A stretch of DNA of 9,000 bases from DASSUW01 sp035706585 (lineage in GTDB: Bacteria; Actinomycetota; Thermoleophilia; Solirubrobacterales; Solirubrobacteraceae). Positions within the stretch are counted from its first letter, which is position 1, and each line of letters starts with the position of its first letter. Position numbers and translations under genes: made by a program. Below, one piece after another: positions 1 through 5,924 of this stretch. The stretch is from contig DASSUW010000408.1 in NCBI GenBank assembly GCA_035706585.1, positions 1 to 9,000 on the forward strand, read 5' to 3'. A model generated the notes under the pieces. The model had not been told where the DNA came from and ran no database searches. It saw only the letters and a program-made list of their open reading frames with translations.

Positions 1-264
1 CAGGGCGCCAGCGACCGTCGTGCTGCGGTCGTCGCTTCTCGATCCACCGTGGTCGCACCGACGTCGCCCAGGGCGGCCGAGGCAGCCGGATCGGCTCAGG
101 AACCCAGAACCTCGCTCGCAGCCGGTTGAACCAGGACACGACCCAGAGTGTCCCACGCGCGGCGGTTCGTGCCGCTCGTCGTCAACTTCCGGCTCGCGCC
201 GTCGCGGATCGTCGTACCTGTCGGAATCCGGCGTGTAGCGGCTCGACTGGGAGGACCGGCCTCG

Positions 265-1365
265 TCAGTCGCAGACGTCGTCGGCGTAGGCCTGGTCGAA
301 CTCGCCGCCGCCGAGGACGCCGAACTTCCAGCGGCCGCGCCGCTCGGCGACCGCGGCGCCGGTCGTCGCGTCGGCGATCGCCGCCCGCGTCCGGTCGGAG
401 TCGTCGCAGTCCACGACGAGGTCGTAGAGGCGACCGCCGGCCAGCAGCGGGCCGAATCCCTGGGTGGGCGCCGGTGCCGGGTTCTCGGCGACGCGCCGCA
501 GGCCGGCGTCGTACCGGGCGCGGCCGAAGCCGACGACCACACCGCCCGCGAACGGCGTCGCGGTCGCCTCGACGCCGGTGTCGACCGCCGCGCTCACGCT
601 CAGCGCGCGGCGGTCGACGCGAGCGAGGTGGCGGCCGTCGTGGAGGAAGCGGCGGCCGACCCAGTCGTAGAAGCCGCGCGGGAGGTCGAGCCGCTTCGTC
701 GTACCGCGGTGGACGCGGATCAGCGCCTGCCGGCGGCCCTGCGTCGCCAGCAGCAGGTTGCGGCTGAGGCGCATGCCGGCGCCGGCCGTGAAGCCGGCGG
801 GCAACGGGACGCGCCAGCGCCGCTTGACGACGCCGGCCGCGCCGATGTCCGTGACGACGAACGGGCCCGTGCGGCAGCAGAAGTCCGGGCCGCCGACGGT
901 CAGCACCCGCAGGAGGCGGCCGACGCGCTCGGTCTCCAGCGGCAGGCCGCACAGACGCAGCGTGCGGGACGTGCCGTGGCGCAGATCGAACGCGCGGATG
1001 ACGGCCGGTCGCTCCAGCCAAGGCCGGTAGACGGCGGTCATGACGTGATCACGCGCCGGCCAGTACGCGTCGGCGCCGGTCTCGATCGGCAGCCTGGCGA
1101 TCGGCCGGAACGTGCGCCGGCTGCGAACCGTCAGTCGGCGGCCGTGGAACGACCACGAGGCGAAGCGCCGCCCGTCCGGTGACAGGACCGTCGCGTCCGT
1201 CGCCTTCGGCAGCGCCGGCGTGCCGGGCACGATGTGCAGGTCGGGATCGAGCACGCGCACCCGTCCCTTGCCGTCGCTGCCGAGCAGCGGCTCCTCGGCG
1301 GACGCCGGCATCGCCATCACCATGAACGTGGCCGCACACGCGGCGAACGCCTTCGCGACTGTCAT
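265..1365 (-). CDS. Secreted protein with propeller-like repeats, function unknown
   Basis: A 366-residue protein that I cannot name. It starts with a short signal peptide: Lys5, a hydrophobic stretch at about 6-19, and a likely cleavage after Ala-Ser-Ala23, which suggests export. The mature part has repeated short beta-strand segments, with a WD40/TolB-like phrase at residues 60-80 (LSPDGRRFASWSF). Similar strand-turn segments recur to about residue 320, as in a beta-propeller. Five cysteines (139, 163, 164, 320, 365) could form disulfides outside the cell. The ATG at 1365 is chosen because it gives the complete signal peptide; an AGGAG lies only 2 bases upstream, which is unusually close, so the start is not certain. 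An in-frame reading open up to 1809 runs into the divergent cupin gene and is not credible as an N-terminus. The gene diverges from the cupin pair, with 63 bases between starts. Propeller assignment is by pattern only. Confidence 0.72.
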   Translation of the reverse strand: MTVAKAFAACAATFMVMAMPASAEEPLLGSDGKGRVRVLDPDLHIVPGTPALPKATDATVLSPDGRRFASWSFHGRRLTVRSRRTFRPIARLPIETGADAYWPARDHVMTAVYRPWLERPAVIRAFDLRHGTSRTLRLCGLPLETERVGRLLRVLTVGGPDFCCRTGPFVVTDIGAAGVVKRRWRVPLPAGFTAGAGMRLSRNLLLATQGRRQALIRVHRGTTKRLDLPRGFYDWVGRRFLHDGRHLARVDRRALSVSAAVDTGVEATATPFAGGVVVGFGRARYDAGLRRVAENPAPAPTQGFGPLLAGGRLYDLVVDCDDSDRTRAAIADATTGAAVAERRGRWKFGVLGGGEFDQAYADDVCD

Positions 1366-1412
1366 CGCTCCTGAGAACCGAACTGCCGGCACGAAGTTGC
1401 TGTGCGCGCAGC

Positions 1413-1428
1413 CGGTACGCTGCGGCCG
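1413..1428 (+). promoter_or_regulatory. Possible leaderless-type -10 element for the cupin pair
   Basis: TACGCT at 1416-1421 fits the actinobacterial -10 pattern TANNNT and ends 7 bases before the ATG at 1429. That spacing would place the transcript start at the start codon, giving a leaderless mRNA. There is no Shine-Dalgarno upstream of 1429, which agrees with this. A clear -35 at the normal spacing is not seen (TTGCTG at 1397-1402 is only 13 bases away). Weak, pattern-only evidence. Confidence 0.35.
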
Positions 1429-1932
1429 ATGAGCCGAGCGCCGCGCCGGATCGTCACGGGCCATGACGCCGACGGCCGGTCGGTGGTGCTCTCGGACGCG
1501 CCGACGCCGAAGACGCTGGACATCGGCAGCGCCGCCTTCCACGAGCTCTGGATCACGGACGCGGTGCCGGCGGGGATCGCCGCGAGCGAGCCGGAGCCGA
1601 CGGACCGTCCCGTGCGCACCCCGGCGCCCCCCGGCGGCGTGCTCGTCCGCTTCACCGAGATGGCGCCGGGAGCCCAGGCGCCGATGCACCGCACCGAGAC
1701 GGTCGACGTCGGCGTCGTGCTCGAGGGCGAGACGTGGCTGCTGCTCGACGACGGGTCCGAGACGCTCGTCGGACCCGGTGACGCGGTGGTCCAGCGCGGC
1801 ACGAACCACGCGTGGGCGAACCGCTCGGACCGTCCCGTGCGCATGGTCTTCGTCATGATCGACGGGACGATCACCGACGATCTGGCCGGGTCGACCGGCC
1901 CGCTGGAGTTCTTCGACCAGGAGCTCGGATGA
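1429..1932 (+). CDS. Cupin-domain protein (first of an overlapping pair)
   Basis: A 167-residue single-cupin protein. Cupin motif 1 is at residues 81-100, with His87, Thr89 and Asp93 in the places usually held by His, His and Glu. Motif 2 is at residues 117-131, with His127 and Asn131. The phrases MHRTET at 86-91 and VVQRGTNHAW at 120-129 belong to a known group of small cupins in which the second histidine is replaced. The metal site, if present, would therefore have fewer histidines than the classic 3-His/1-Glu site. The N-terminal 70 residues precede the barrel and carry a conserved-looking start (RRIVTGHDADGRSVV). No signal peptide, so it should be cytoplasmic. ATG 1429 is chosen over upstream in-frame starts because it fits the conserved N-terminus and the -10 element. 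Its stop overlaps the start of the next cupin. The substrate cannot be read from the sequence. Confidence 0.85.
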   Translation: MSRAPRRIVTGHDADGRSVVLSDAPTPKTLDIGSAAFHELWITDAVPAGIAASEPEPTDRPVRTPAPPGGVLVRFTEMAPGAQAPMHRTETVDVGVVLEGETWLLLDDGSETLVGPGDAVVQRGTNHAWANRSDRPVRMVFVMIDGTITDDLAGSTGPLEFFDQELG

Positions 1933-2315
1933 CCGGGACGCCGTACTTCGACCAGTCGGGCGAGGTCTCCGACGCCGCGCCCCGGTTCGTGCACGTCCGG
2001 GAGCTCGACCCGCTGATCGTGATTCCGGGCCTCGAGTTCCGCCCCGTGACCACCGACTCGGTGATGACGAACCTCGTCACGTTCGAGCCCGACGCGGTCG
2101 CGCCCGACCACCACCACGACGAGCAGCAGATCGCGATCGTCCTCTCCGGCGAGCTCACGTTCACCGTCGGCGGGGAGACCCGCGTCATGCACGCCGGCGA
2201 CTGCGTGGTGATCCCGCCGAACGTCGAGCATGGCGGATTCGCGGGGCCGCAGGGGTGCGAGGCGCTCGACGTCTTCACGCCGCCGCGCGCCGGCATCGTC
2301 CGCCTGATGTCCTGA
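1929..2315 (+). CDS. Small cupin-domain protein (second of the pair)
   Basis: A 128-residue protein that is essentially one cupin barrel. Motif 1 at about residues 58-74 has His61, His63 and Gln67; motif 2 at 90-101 (AGDCVVIPPNVEH from 89) has His101. This is the complete set of metal-ligand positions of small KdgF-like cupins with Gln in place of Glu. The ATG at 1929 overlaps the stop of the preceding cupin as ATGA, so translational coupling is likely and there is no separate ribosome site. An in-frame reading from 1812 would overlap the first cupin by 120 bases and is rejected. Two unlike cupins made from one transcript could form a heteromeric barrel or catalyse successive steps; this is inference. 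It resembles KdgF-type sugar-acid cupins in motif only, so no pathway is assigned. Confidence 0.88.
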   Translation: MTGTPYFDQSGEVSDAAPRFVHVRELDPLIVIPGLEFRPVTTDSVMTNLVTFEPDAVAPDHHHDEQQIAIVLSGELTFTVGGETRVMHAGDCVVIPPNVEHGGFAGPQGCEALDVFTPPRAGIVRLMS

Positions 2316-2327
2316 AGCGGTCCAACA

Positions 2328-2347
2328 TCCGTCTAACGGAGGGTTAG
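2328..2347. repeat. Two overlapping short inverted repeats after the cupins
   Basis: TCCGT (2328-2332) pairs with ACGGA (2336-2340) around a 3-base loop, and CTAAC (2333-2337) pairs with GTTAG (2343-2347) around 5 bases. The two stems share bases and so exclude one another. They lie 13 to 32 bases after the second cupin stop. There is no T-run, so a standard intrinsic terminator is not supported. Arms of five bases can arise by chance. Confidence 0.25.
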
Positions 2348-2368
2348 GGCCCGCGGTTTCACGGGATA
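2342..2368 (+). promoter_or_regulatory. Weak SigB/SigF-like promoter candidate
   Basis: GGTTAG (2342-2347) and GGGATA (2363-2368) are separated by 15 bases. This loosely resembles the GNTT-N14-16-GGGTAT pattern of actinobacterial general-stress sigma factors. The -10 part lies 38 bases before the start at 2406, a plausible distance. Both boxes have mismatches, so this is only a candidate. Confidence 0.2.
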
Positions 2369-2405
2369 CGTCCGGTGCACGGAAACCTCGCAAAGGAGAC
2401 TGACG

Positions 2406-2636
2406 ATGGCTGACGCTGGACCCCCGCTCGCGCTGATGGCGCTCGGACTCATCCTCTGGCTCGCGGTCAACGCGACGCTCGCCGGCATCTCGATCCAGAC
2501 GATCGGCATCATCCTGTTCGTGGTCGGCGTCGTCTGGCTGCTGATCGAGCTCGTCCAGTCGCGCACGGCTGCCCGTTCGCGCCGCGGCGTCGTGGTCCGC
2601 GACGAGCCGGTGGTACGCGAGCGCGAGCTCTACTGA
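2406..2636 (+). CDS. Small two-helix membrane protein (DUF6458-like)
   Basis: A 76-residue protein with two hydrophobic helices, about residues 7-24 and 30-48, joined by a short turn (NATLAGIS). A charged C-terminal tail of about 25 residues follows, rich in Arg and Glu (RSRRGVVVRDEPVV). The pattern of an alanine/leucine-rich first helix followed by IQTIGIIL and a Gly-Val second helix resembles the small actinobacterial DUF6458 membrane proteins, whose role is unknown. The start is well supported: AAAGGAG at 2392-2398 lies 7 bases before the ATG. It stands alone, 90 bases after the cupins and 62 before the next gene, so it probably has its own promoter. The positive-inside rule would put the Arg-rich tail in the cytoplasm. 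Family assignment is from memory of the pattern. Confidence 0.8.
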   Translation: MADAGPPLALMALGLILWLAVNATLAGISIQTIGIILFVVGVVWLLIELVQSRTAARSRRGVVVRDEPVVRERELY

Positions 2637-2686
2637 GCGACGCGGCGGTCGTCTCGTACGCGCGCCCCTGAGCCGGCGCGCGCTGC

Positions 2687-2698
2687 CAGAATCGAGGC
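2687..2698 (+). promoter_or_regulatory. Possible -10 of a leaderless transcript before an ATC start
   Basis: CAGAAT (2687-2692) resembles TANNNT/TATAAT and ends 6 bases before the ATC at 2699. The only purine-rich site, GAGG at 2694-2697, is one base from that codon, too close to act as a Shine-Dalgarno. The layout parallels the one before the cupin start at 1429. No -35 is seen. Tentative. Confidence 0.22.
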
Positions 2699-3535
2699 AT
2701 CGACCTCGGGAAGATCGGCATCTGGACGAGTTACCGGCCGTTCGGCAAGGACCGCGCGGGTGAGGCGGCAAAGCTCGCCGAAGCGCTCGGGTACGGCACC
2801 TGGTGGCTGGGCGGTTCTCCTCACGTGCCCGACGTCGCCCCGATCCTGCAGGCGACGTCGACGTTGGTTGCCGCGACCGGGATTCTCAACGTCTGGAGCA
2901 ACGAGCCGGGTGCCACGGCCACGGCCGATGCGGCGCTGCGATCGGAGTTTCCCGGTCGGTTCATGCTCGGCATCGGCATCGGGCACCCCGAGGCGACGAG
3001 CGACTACCGCCGGCCGGTGACGTCGATGCGCGAGTTCCTCGACGGGCTCGACGCGTCGGCGGTTCCTCCTCCGGCCGGCGGGCGCTGCCTCGCCGCGCTC
3101 GGGCCGAAGATGCTCGCGCTCGCGGGCGAGCGCACCGCCGGCACGCACACGTACTTCGTGACCGTCGATCACACGCGGTTCGCCCGCGAGCGCCTCGGCC
3201 CCGGCAGGCTCGTGGCGCCCGAGCTGGCGTGCGTGGTCGACGCCGACCCGGTGCGCGCCAAGGCGGTGGCGCGCGACTACGCCAAGCTCTACCTCGGCCT
3301 CCGCAACTACACGCGGAACCTGCGCGACTTCGGCTTCACCGAGACCGACGTGGCGGACGGCGGGTCGGACCGGCTCATCGACGCGGTCATCCCGCAGGGC
3401 AGCGCGGAGTCGATCGCCGAGGTCGTGCAGGCGCATCTGGACGCGGGCGCCGATCACGTCTGCCTGCAACCGCTGGGCGAGGAGGGCATCCCGCGGCGGT
3501 CGTGGACCGCCCTCGCCCGTGCGCTGATCGGCTGA
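2699..3535 (+). CDS. LLM-class F420-dependent oxidoreductase (TIGR03620-like)
   Basis: A luciferase-like-monooxygenase-fold protein, expected to use coenzyme F420 on an unknown substrate. Read from 2699 it is 278 residues, the usual size of the TIGR03620 group. The N-terminal strand DLGKIGIWTS (residues 2-11), the segment AEALGYGTWWLGGSP (27-41), the barrel strand RFMLGIGIG with its His-Pro-Glu, and the C-terminal VCLQPLGEEG with RRSW are all as expected. The start is odd. The frame is open from 2672 after a TGA, and no ATG, GTG or TTG occurs before GTG at 2825, which would remove the first 42 residues, including barrel strand 1. The codon at the expected methionine position is ATC. Either this is a rare AUC start, or the gene is expressed only in shortened form, or the base is a sequence error. 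It is cytoplasmic with no operon partner; the next gene has its own promoter. Confidence 0.82.
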   Translation: MDLGKIGIWTSYRPFGKDRAGEAAKLAEALGYGTWWLGGSPHVPDVAPILQATSTLVAATGILNVWSNEPGATATADAALRSEFPGRFMLGIGIGHPEATSDYRRPVTSMREFLDGLDASAVPPPAGGRCLAALGPKMLALAGERTAGTHTYFVTVDHTRFARERLGPGRLVAPELACVVDADPVRAKAVARDYAKLYLGLRNYTRNLRDFGFTETDVADGGSDRLIDAVIPQGSAESIAEVVQAHLDAGADHVCLQPLGEEGIPRRSWTALARALIG

Positions 3536-3615
3536 TCCGCCGCGGGCTCGGCTGACCGCTCGGAGAGACCATGGCCTCCAGGAAATCCGCTGCCCACCCG
3601 AGGACCGTGTACTGG

Positions 3616-3644
3616 TTGCCCCGCCGGTCAGCGGCCGCTAGTCT
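3616..3644 (+). promoter_or_regulatory. Sigma-70-type promoter for the secreted protein at 3689
   Basis: TTGCCC (3616-3621) and TAGTCT (3639-3644) are separated by exactly 17 bases, close to the TTGACA-N17-TANNNT pattern of the principal sigma factor. Transcription would begin near 3651, giving a leader of about 38 bases that includes GGAGGG at 3679-3684. This is the best-formed promoter in the window. Confidence 0.5.
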
Positions 3645-3688
3645 CGCCCGGTTCCGCGGCGGGCACCTGCCGAACCCTGGAGGGCCTG

Positions 3689-4615
3689 ATGCACCGACGG
3701 TCGACGGTCGCAGCGTTCAGCTTCATCCTGGCACTGGGGTGCGCGGTGACGCTGCCGGCTGTCGCGTTCGCCCAACTGCCGAGCAGTTCGCTCGACGAGG
3801 CGGCGGCCAGTGTGGATTTCCCGGTGTACAAGATCACCCGCGCACGGGGGCTGCCGAACCGCACGTTCACGGTGTTCGACCACGATGGGGAGACTGGCTG
3901 CCCGAAGGGCTCGAAGTCGGTGCAGTCGGATTACCTCCCGCGGCGCCGGCCGTCGTCGCGCTGGATCCACTTGACCCAGTACGGCAAGCCATGCCGGCCG
4001 CTCGACCCGGCCGGGCGGAAGGTACGGCGGGTCAGGGTCGCCGGCCAGCGCGTGACGGTTCACCTCTACTGTGCACGTACTCCGCTCGCCTGCCCGCACA
4101 GCCCGCGCCGCAACGGGGTCTACGTGGCCGAGTTCTACCTGCGCTCCGGCGGGAAGCGGTCACAGCTCATCTTCAACGCCGCCGCGCGCGTAGGGTTGCG
4201 GCGCGCGGTGCGCGCACTGCGCAGCCTGCGGCTGGTGGACCTGTCGCGACCGGTCGTGGCGCTCGACCATTTCCGGTCCCCGGACGGCGCGATCCTGTGC
4301 ACGATTCATGACGACGCCGAGCCGGGCGGCCGCTACACGTTCTGCGCGACCGGCGGCGCGAACGGTTCCGCTCCGCAGCGCTCGGCGCGGCTGAGCATCG
4401 ACGGCACGGCAGATCTGTGCGACCTGGATCCGCGCGGGTGCTCCGCGTACTGGGATTCCGATGCGCCGCTGCTCGCGCCCGGGCAGACCGCCCGGTTCTG
4501 GCGGTTCAGGTGCGTCGAGCAGGCGGGCGCGATCACGTGCACGATCGCTGACGGCGAGCACGCCGGCACGGGGTTCCGGATCGACGCAACGGGCGTGGTA
4601 GCGCTCTCGCCCTGA
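3689..4615 (+). CDS. Secreted cysteine-rich protein with DUF6636-like C-terminal half
   Basis: A 308-residue exported protein. The signal peptide covers residues 1-28: Arg3-Arg4, a hydrophobic core, then Ala-Phe-Ala28 before Gln29. The mature N-terminal half (about 40-185) has Cys71, Cys102, Cys128 and Cys135, and ends in a basic helix-like stretch at 170-186. The C-terminal half (about 190-308) follows the layout of actinobacterial DUF6636: FRSPDGAILC at 195-204, then Cys219, Cys244, Cys251, a WRFRC at 271-275, ITC at 282-284, and GTGFRI at 293-298. The paired cysteines suggest disulfides outside the cell. Function is unknown for this family. The start is firm, with GGAGGG five bases upstream and a promoter at 3616-3644. 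The two halves may be separate domains. It converges on the PLP-enzyme gene, with 27 bases between stops. Family naming is from pattern memory. Confidence 0.8.
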   Translation: MHRRSTVAAFSFILALGCAVTLPAVAFAQLPSSSLDEAAASVDFPVYKITRARGLPNRTFTVFDHDGETGCPKGSKSVQSDYLPRRRPSSRWIHLTQYGKPCRPLDPAGRKVRRVRVAGQRVTVHLYCARTPLACPHSPRRNGVYVAEFYLRSGGKRSQLIFNAAARVGLRRAVRALRSLRLVDLSRPVVALDHFRSPDGAILCTIHDDAEPGGRYTFCATGGANGSAPQRSARLSIDGTADLCDLDPRGCSAYWDSDAPLLAPGQTARFWRFRCVEQAGAITCTIADGEHAGTGFRIDATGVVALSP

Positions 4616-4624
4616 GCAAGGGGT

Positions 4625-4653
4625 GCGCGGTGGCGACCGGCGCTAGGCCGCGC
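4625..4653. terminator. Weak inverted repeat between convergent genes
   Basis: GCGCGG (4625-4630) pairs with CCGCGC (4648-4653) across a 17-base loop, between the stops of the two convergent genes and covering the last codons of the minus-strand one. There is no T-run on either strand. It could slow transcription from both sides, but six-base G+C arms are common in DNA of this composition. Confidence 0.22.
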
Positions 4654-5866
4654 GCTCGAGCTCGTCGTCGAACTGCGCGATCGCGACCGGGGCGGAGGCG
4701 CCGGGGCGCAGGCCCGCTCGCAACGCCGCGCGGGCGAGGACCCGGGCGGCGCCGCGGAGCTCCGGGCGCGAATGGGAGGCCATGACGGCCAGCCGCAGGC
4801 GGGCGGCGCCGGCGGACGCCAGCGGCGGCAGCGCGGCCTCGCAGTAGACGCCTTGGTCGAGCGCGTTCTCGACGATCGCGGCGGCGGTCTCGGACCCGCC
4901 GACGAGCAGCGGGACGATGTGCGTGCAGGCGCCGGCGACCTCGAAGCCCTCGCGGGCGAGCTCGGCGCGAAGGGTCTCCGCGTTGTCGAGCAGCTTCTCG
5001 ACCCGCCGGGGCTGCTCGGCCAGCAGCTCCAGCGCGGCCAGGGCGGCGGCGATCGCGACCGGCGGCGGTGCGGTGGAGTGCAGCAGCGGCCGGGCGCTGT
5101 TGACGAGGAAGCGCGCGGTGACGTGGTCGCAGCACGCGAAGCCGCCGTAGGAGCCGAACGCCTTGCCGAGCGAGCCGGTGATCACGTCGACCTCGTCCTC
5201 CAGGCCGGCCTCGGCGACGAGCCCGCGACCGCCCGGGCCGACCGCGCCGATCGACAGCGCCTCGTCGACCAGCACGCGCACGTCGTGACGCTGCGCCAGG
5301 TCGACGATCTCCTCGAGCGGCGCGACATCGCCGTCGAGGCCGAACACGCCGTCGGTGGCGATCAGCGCGCCGCGGCCGTCGGAGCCGCGCAGCCCCCACG
5401 CGAGGTGCTCGGGATCGGCGTGGCGGTAGGCGAACGCGTCGGCGCCCGCCAGCCGGCAGCCGTCGGCGATCGACGGGTGCGCCAGCTCGTCGTGGAAGAC
5501 GACCTCGCCCTTGCGCGCCAGCGCCGGGATCACGCCCAGGTTGGCCAGCGAGCCCGAGCCGAACACCACGCCGGCGTCCGAGCGCAGGAACCGCGCCAGC
5601 CGCTCCTCGAGCCGCCGGTGGAGCGTCATCGTGCCCGACCCGGCGCGCGACGCGCCCGCGCCGACGCCCCAGCGCATCGCCGCGTCGGCGGCCGCCTCGC
5701 GCACGCGCGGATGATCCGCCAGGCCCAGGCTGTTGCCCGAGCACAGCACGAGCACCGGCCGCCCGTCGAGCACCACCCGCGGACCCTGCGGCCCCGACAC
5801 CATGCGGGTACGGCGGTAGAGGCCGAGCTGCTTGAGCTCGTCCAGGCGGTCGTCGAGATCCAGCAT
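4643..5866 (-). CDS. PLP enzyme of the BioF/alpha-oxoamine synthase family, altered active site
   Basis: A 407-residue fold-type I PLP enzyme. Features of 8-amino-7-oxononanoate synthase are clear: YRRTRMVSGPQGPR (17-30), the SGTM segment (77-80), His130 in ELAHPSI (the ring-stacking His133 of E. coli BioF), TDGVF (171-175), Asp201 (contact to the pyridine nitrogen), the Schiff-base Lys235 in GSLGKAFGS, and RLRLAVMASH (356-365). Three key positions are changed. The SNDYLG motif is SGNSLG, so Asn47 becomes Gly44; DDAH is DEAL, so His207 becomes Leu204; and AIRPPT is AALPPL, so the carboxylate-binding Arg349 becomes Leu346. About 20 extra residues end the chain. It should bind PLP, but classic alanine plus pimeloyl-thioester chemistry is doubtful. 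Start: AAGGAG 5 bases before the ATG. No other biotin genes are visible. It follows the fibre genes in the same direction, 58 bases away, behind a hairpin. Confidence 0.88.
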   Translation of the reverse strand: MLDLDDRLDELKQLGLYRRTRMVSGPQGPRVVLDGRPVLVLCSGNSLGLADHPRVREAAADAAMRWGVGAGASRAGSGTMTLHRRLEERLARFLRSDAGVVFGSGSLANLGVIPALARKGEVVFHDELAHPSIADGCRLAGADAFAYRHADPEHLAWGLRGSDGRGALIATDGVFGLDGDVAPLEEIVDLAQRHDVRVLVDEALSIGAVGPGGRGLVAEAGLEDEVDVITGSLGKAFGSYGGFACCDHVTARFLVNSARPLLHSTAPPPVAIAAALAALELLAEQPRRVEKLLDNAETLRAELAREGFEVAGACTHIVPLLVGGSETAAAIVENALDQGVYCEAALPPLASAGAARLRLAVMASHSRPELRGAARVLARAALRAGLRPGASAPVAIAQFDDELERAA

Positions 5867-5883
5867 CCGCGCTCCTTGGGTAA

Positions 5884-5910
5884 GCCGAGCCGTTTCGGGA
5901 ACGGTACGGC
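5884..5910. repeat. Imperfect hairpin between the fibre gene and the PLP-enzyme gene
   Basis: CCGTT (5890-5894) and AACGG (5900-5904) pair around TCGGG. Outside a symmetric two-base mismatch, GCCG (5884-5887) pairs with CGGC (5907-5910). It begins 14 bases past the stop of the upstream minus-strand gene and ends 17 bases before the ATG of the PLP enzyme. Without a T-run it is a poor intrinsic terminator; it could be a weak terminator, an mRNA-processing stem or an operator for the downstream gene. Confidence 0.35.
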
Positions 5911-5924
5911 CGCCCCCGGACGAC

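Noticed and set aside
1..264. Plus-strand open frame 1-129 ending in TGA, and several other open frames in the left edge.
   Set aside because: The 42-residue reading has irregular third-position G+C and low-complexity Ala/Ser/Arg content with no recognisable motif; the frames running on past 265 are opposite the secreted-protein gene. Nothing coding can be supported here, though the tail of a gene from outside the window is possible.
148..1182. Long plus-strand reading frame opposite the minus-strand secreted protein.
   Set aside because: It is Arg/Ala/Gly-rich with no domain pattern, a usual antisense shadow in high-GC DNA; the minus strand has a signal peptide and propeller-like strands.
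1362..2771. Long minus-strand reading frame across the cupins and the small membrane protein.
   Set aside because: Three plus-strand genes with clear motifs, a Shine-Dalgarno and coupled junctions lie opposite. The frame has Arg/Asp/His-rich antisense composition.
3571..4311. Plus-strand frame starting with ATG at 3571, near a purine-rich GGAGAG.
   Set aside because: It runs out of frame through the secreted protein gene at 3689, contains the promoter region, and has no recognisable domain; the downstream frame has signal peptide, promoter and ribosome site.
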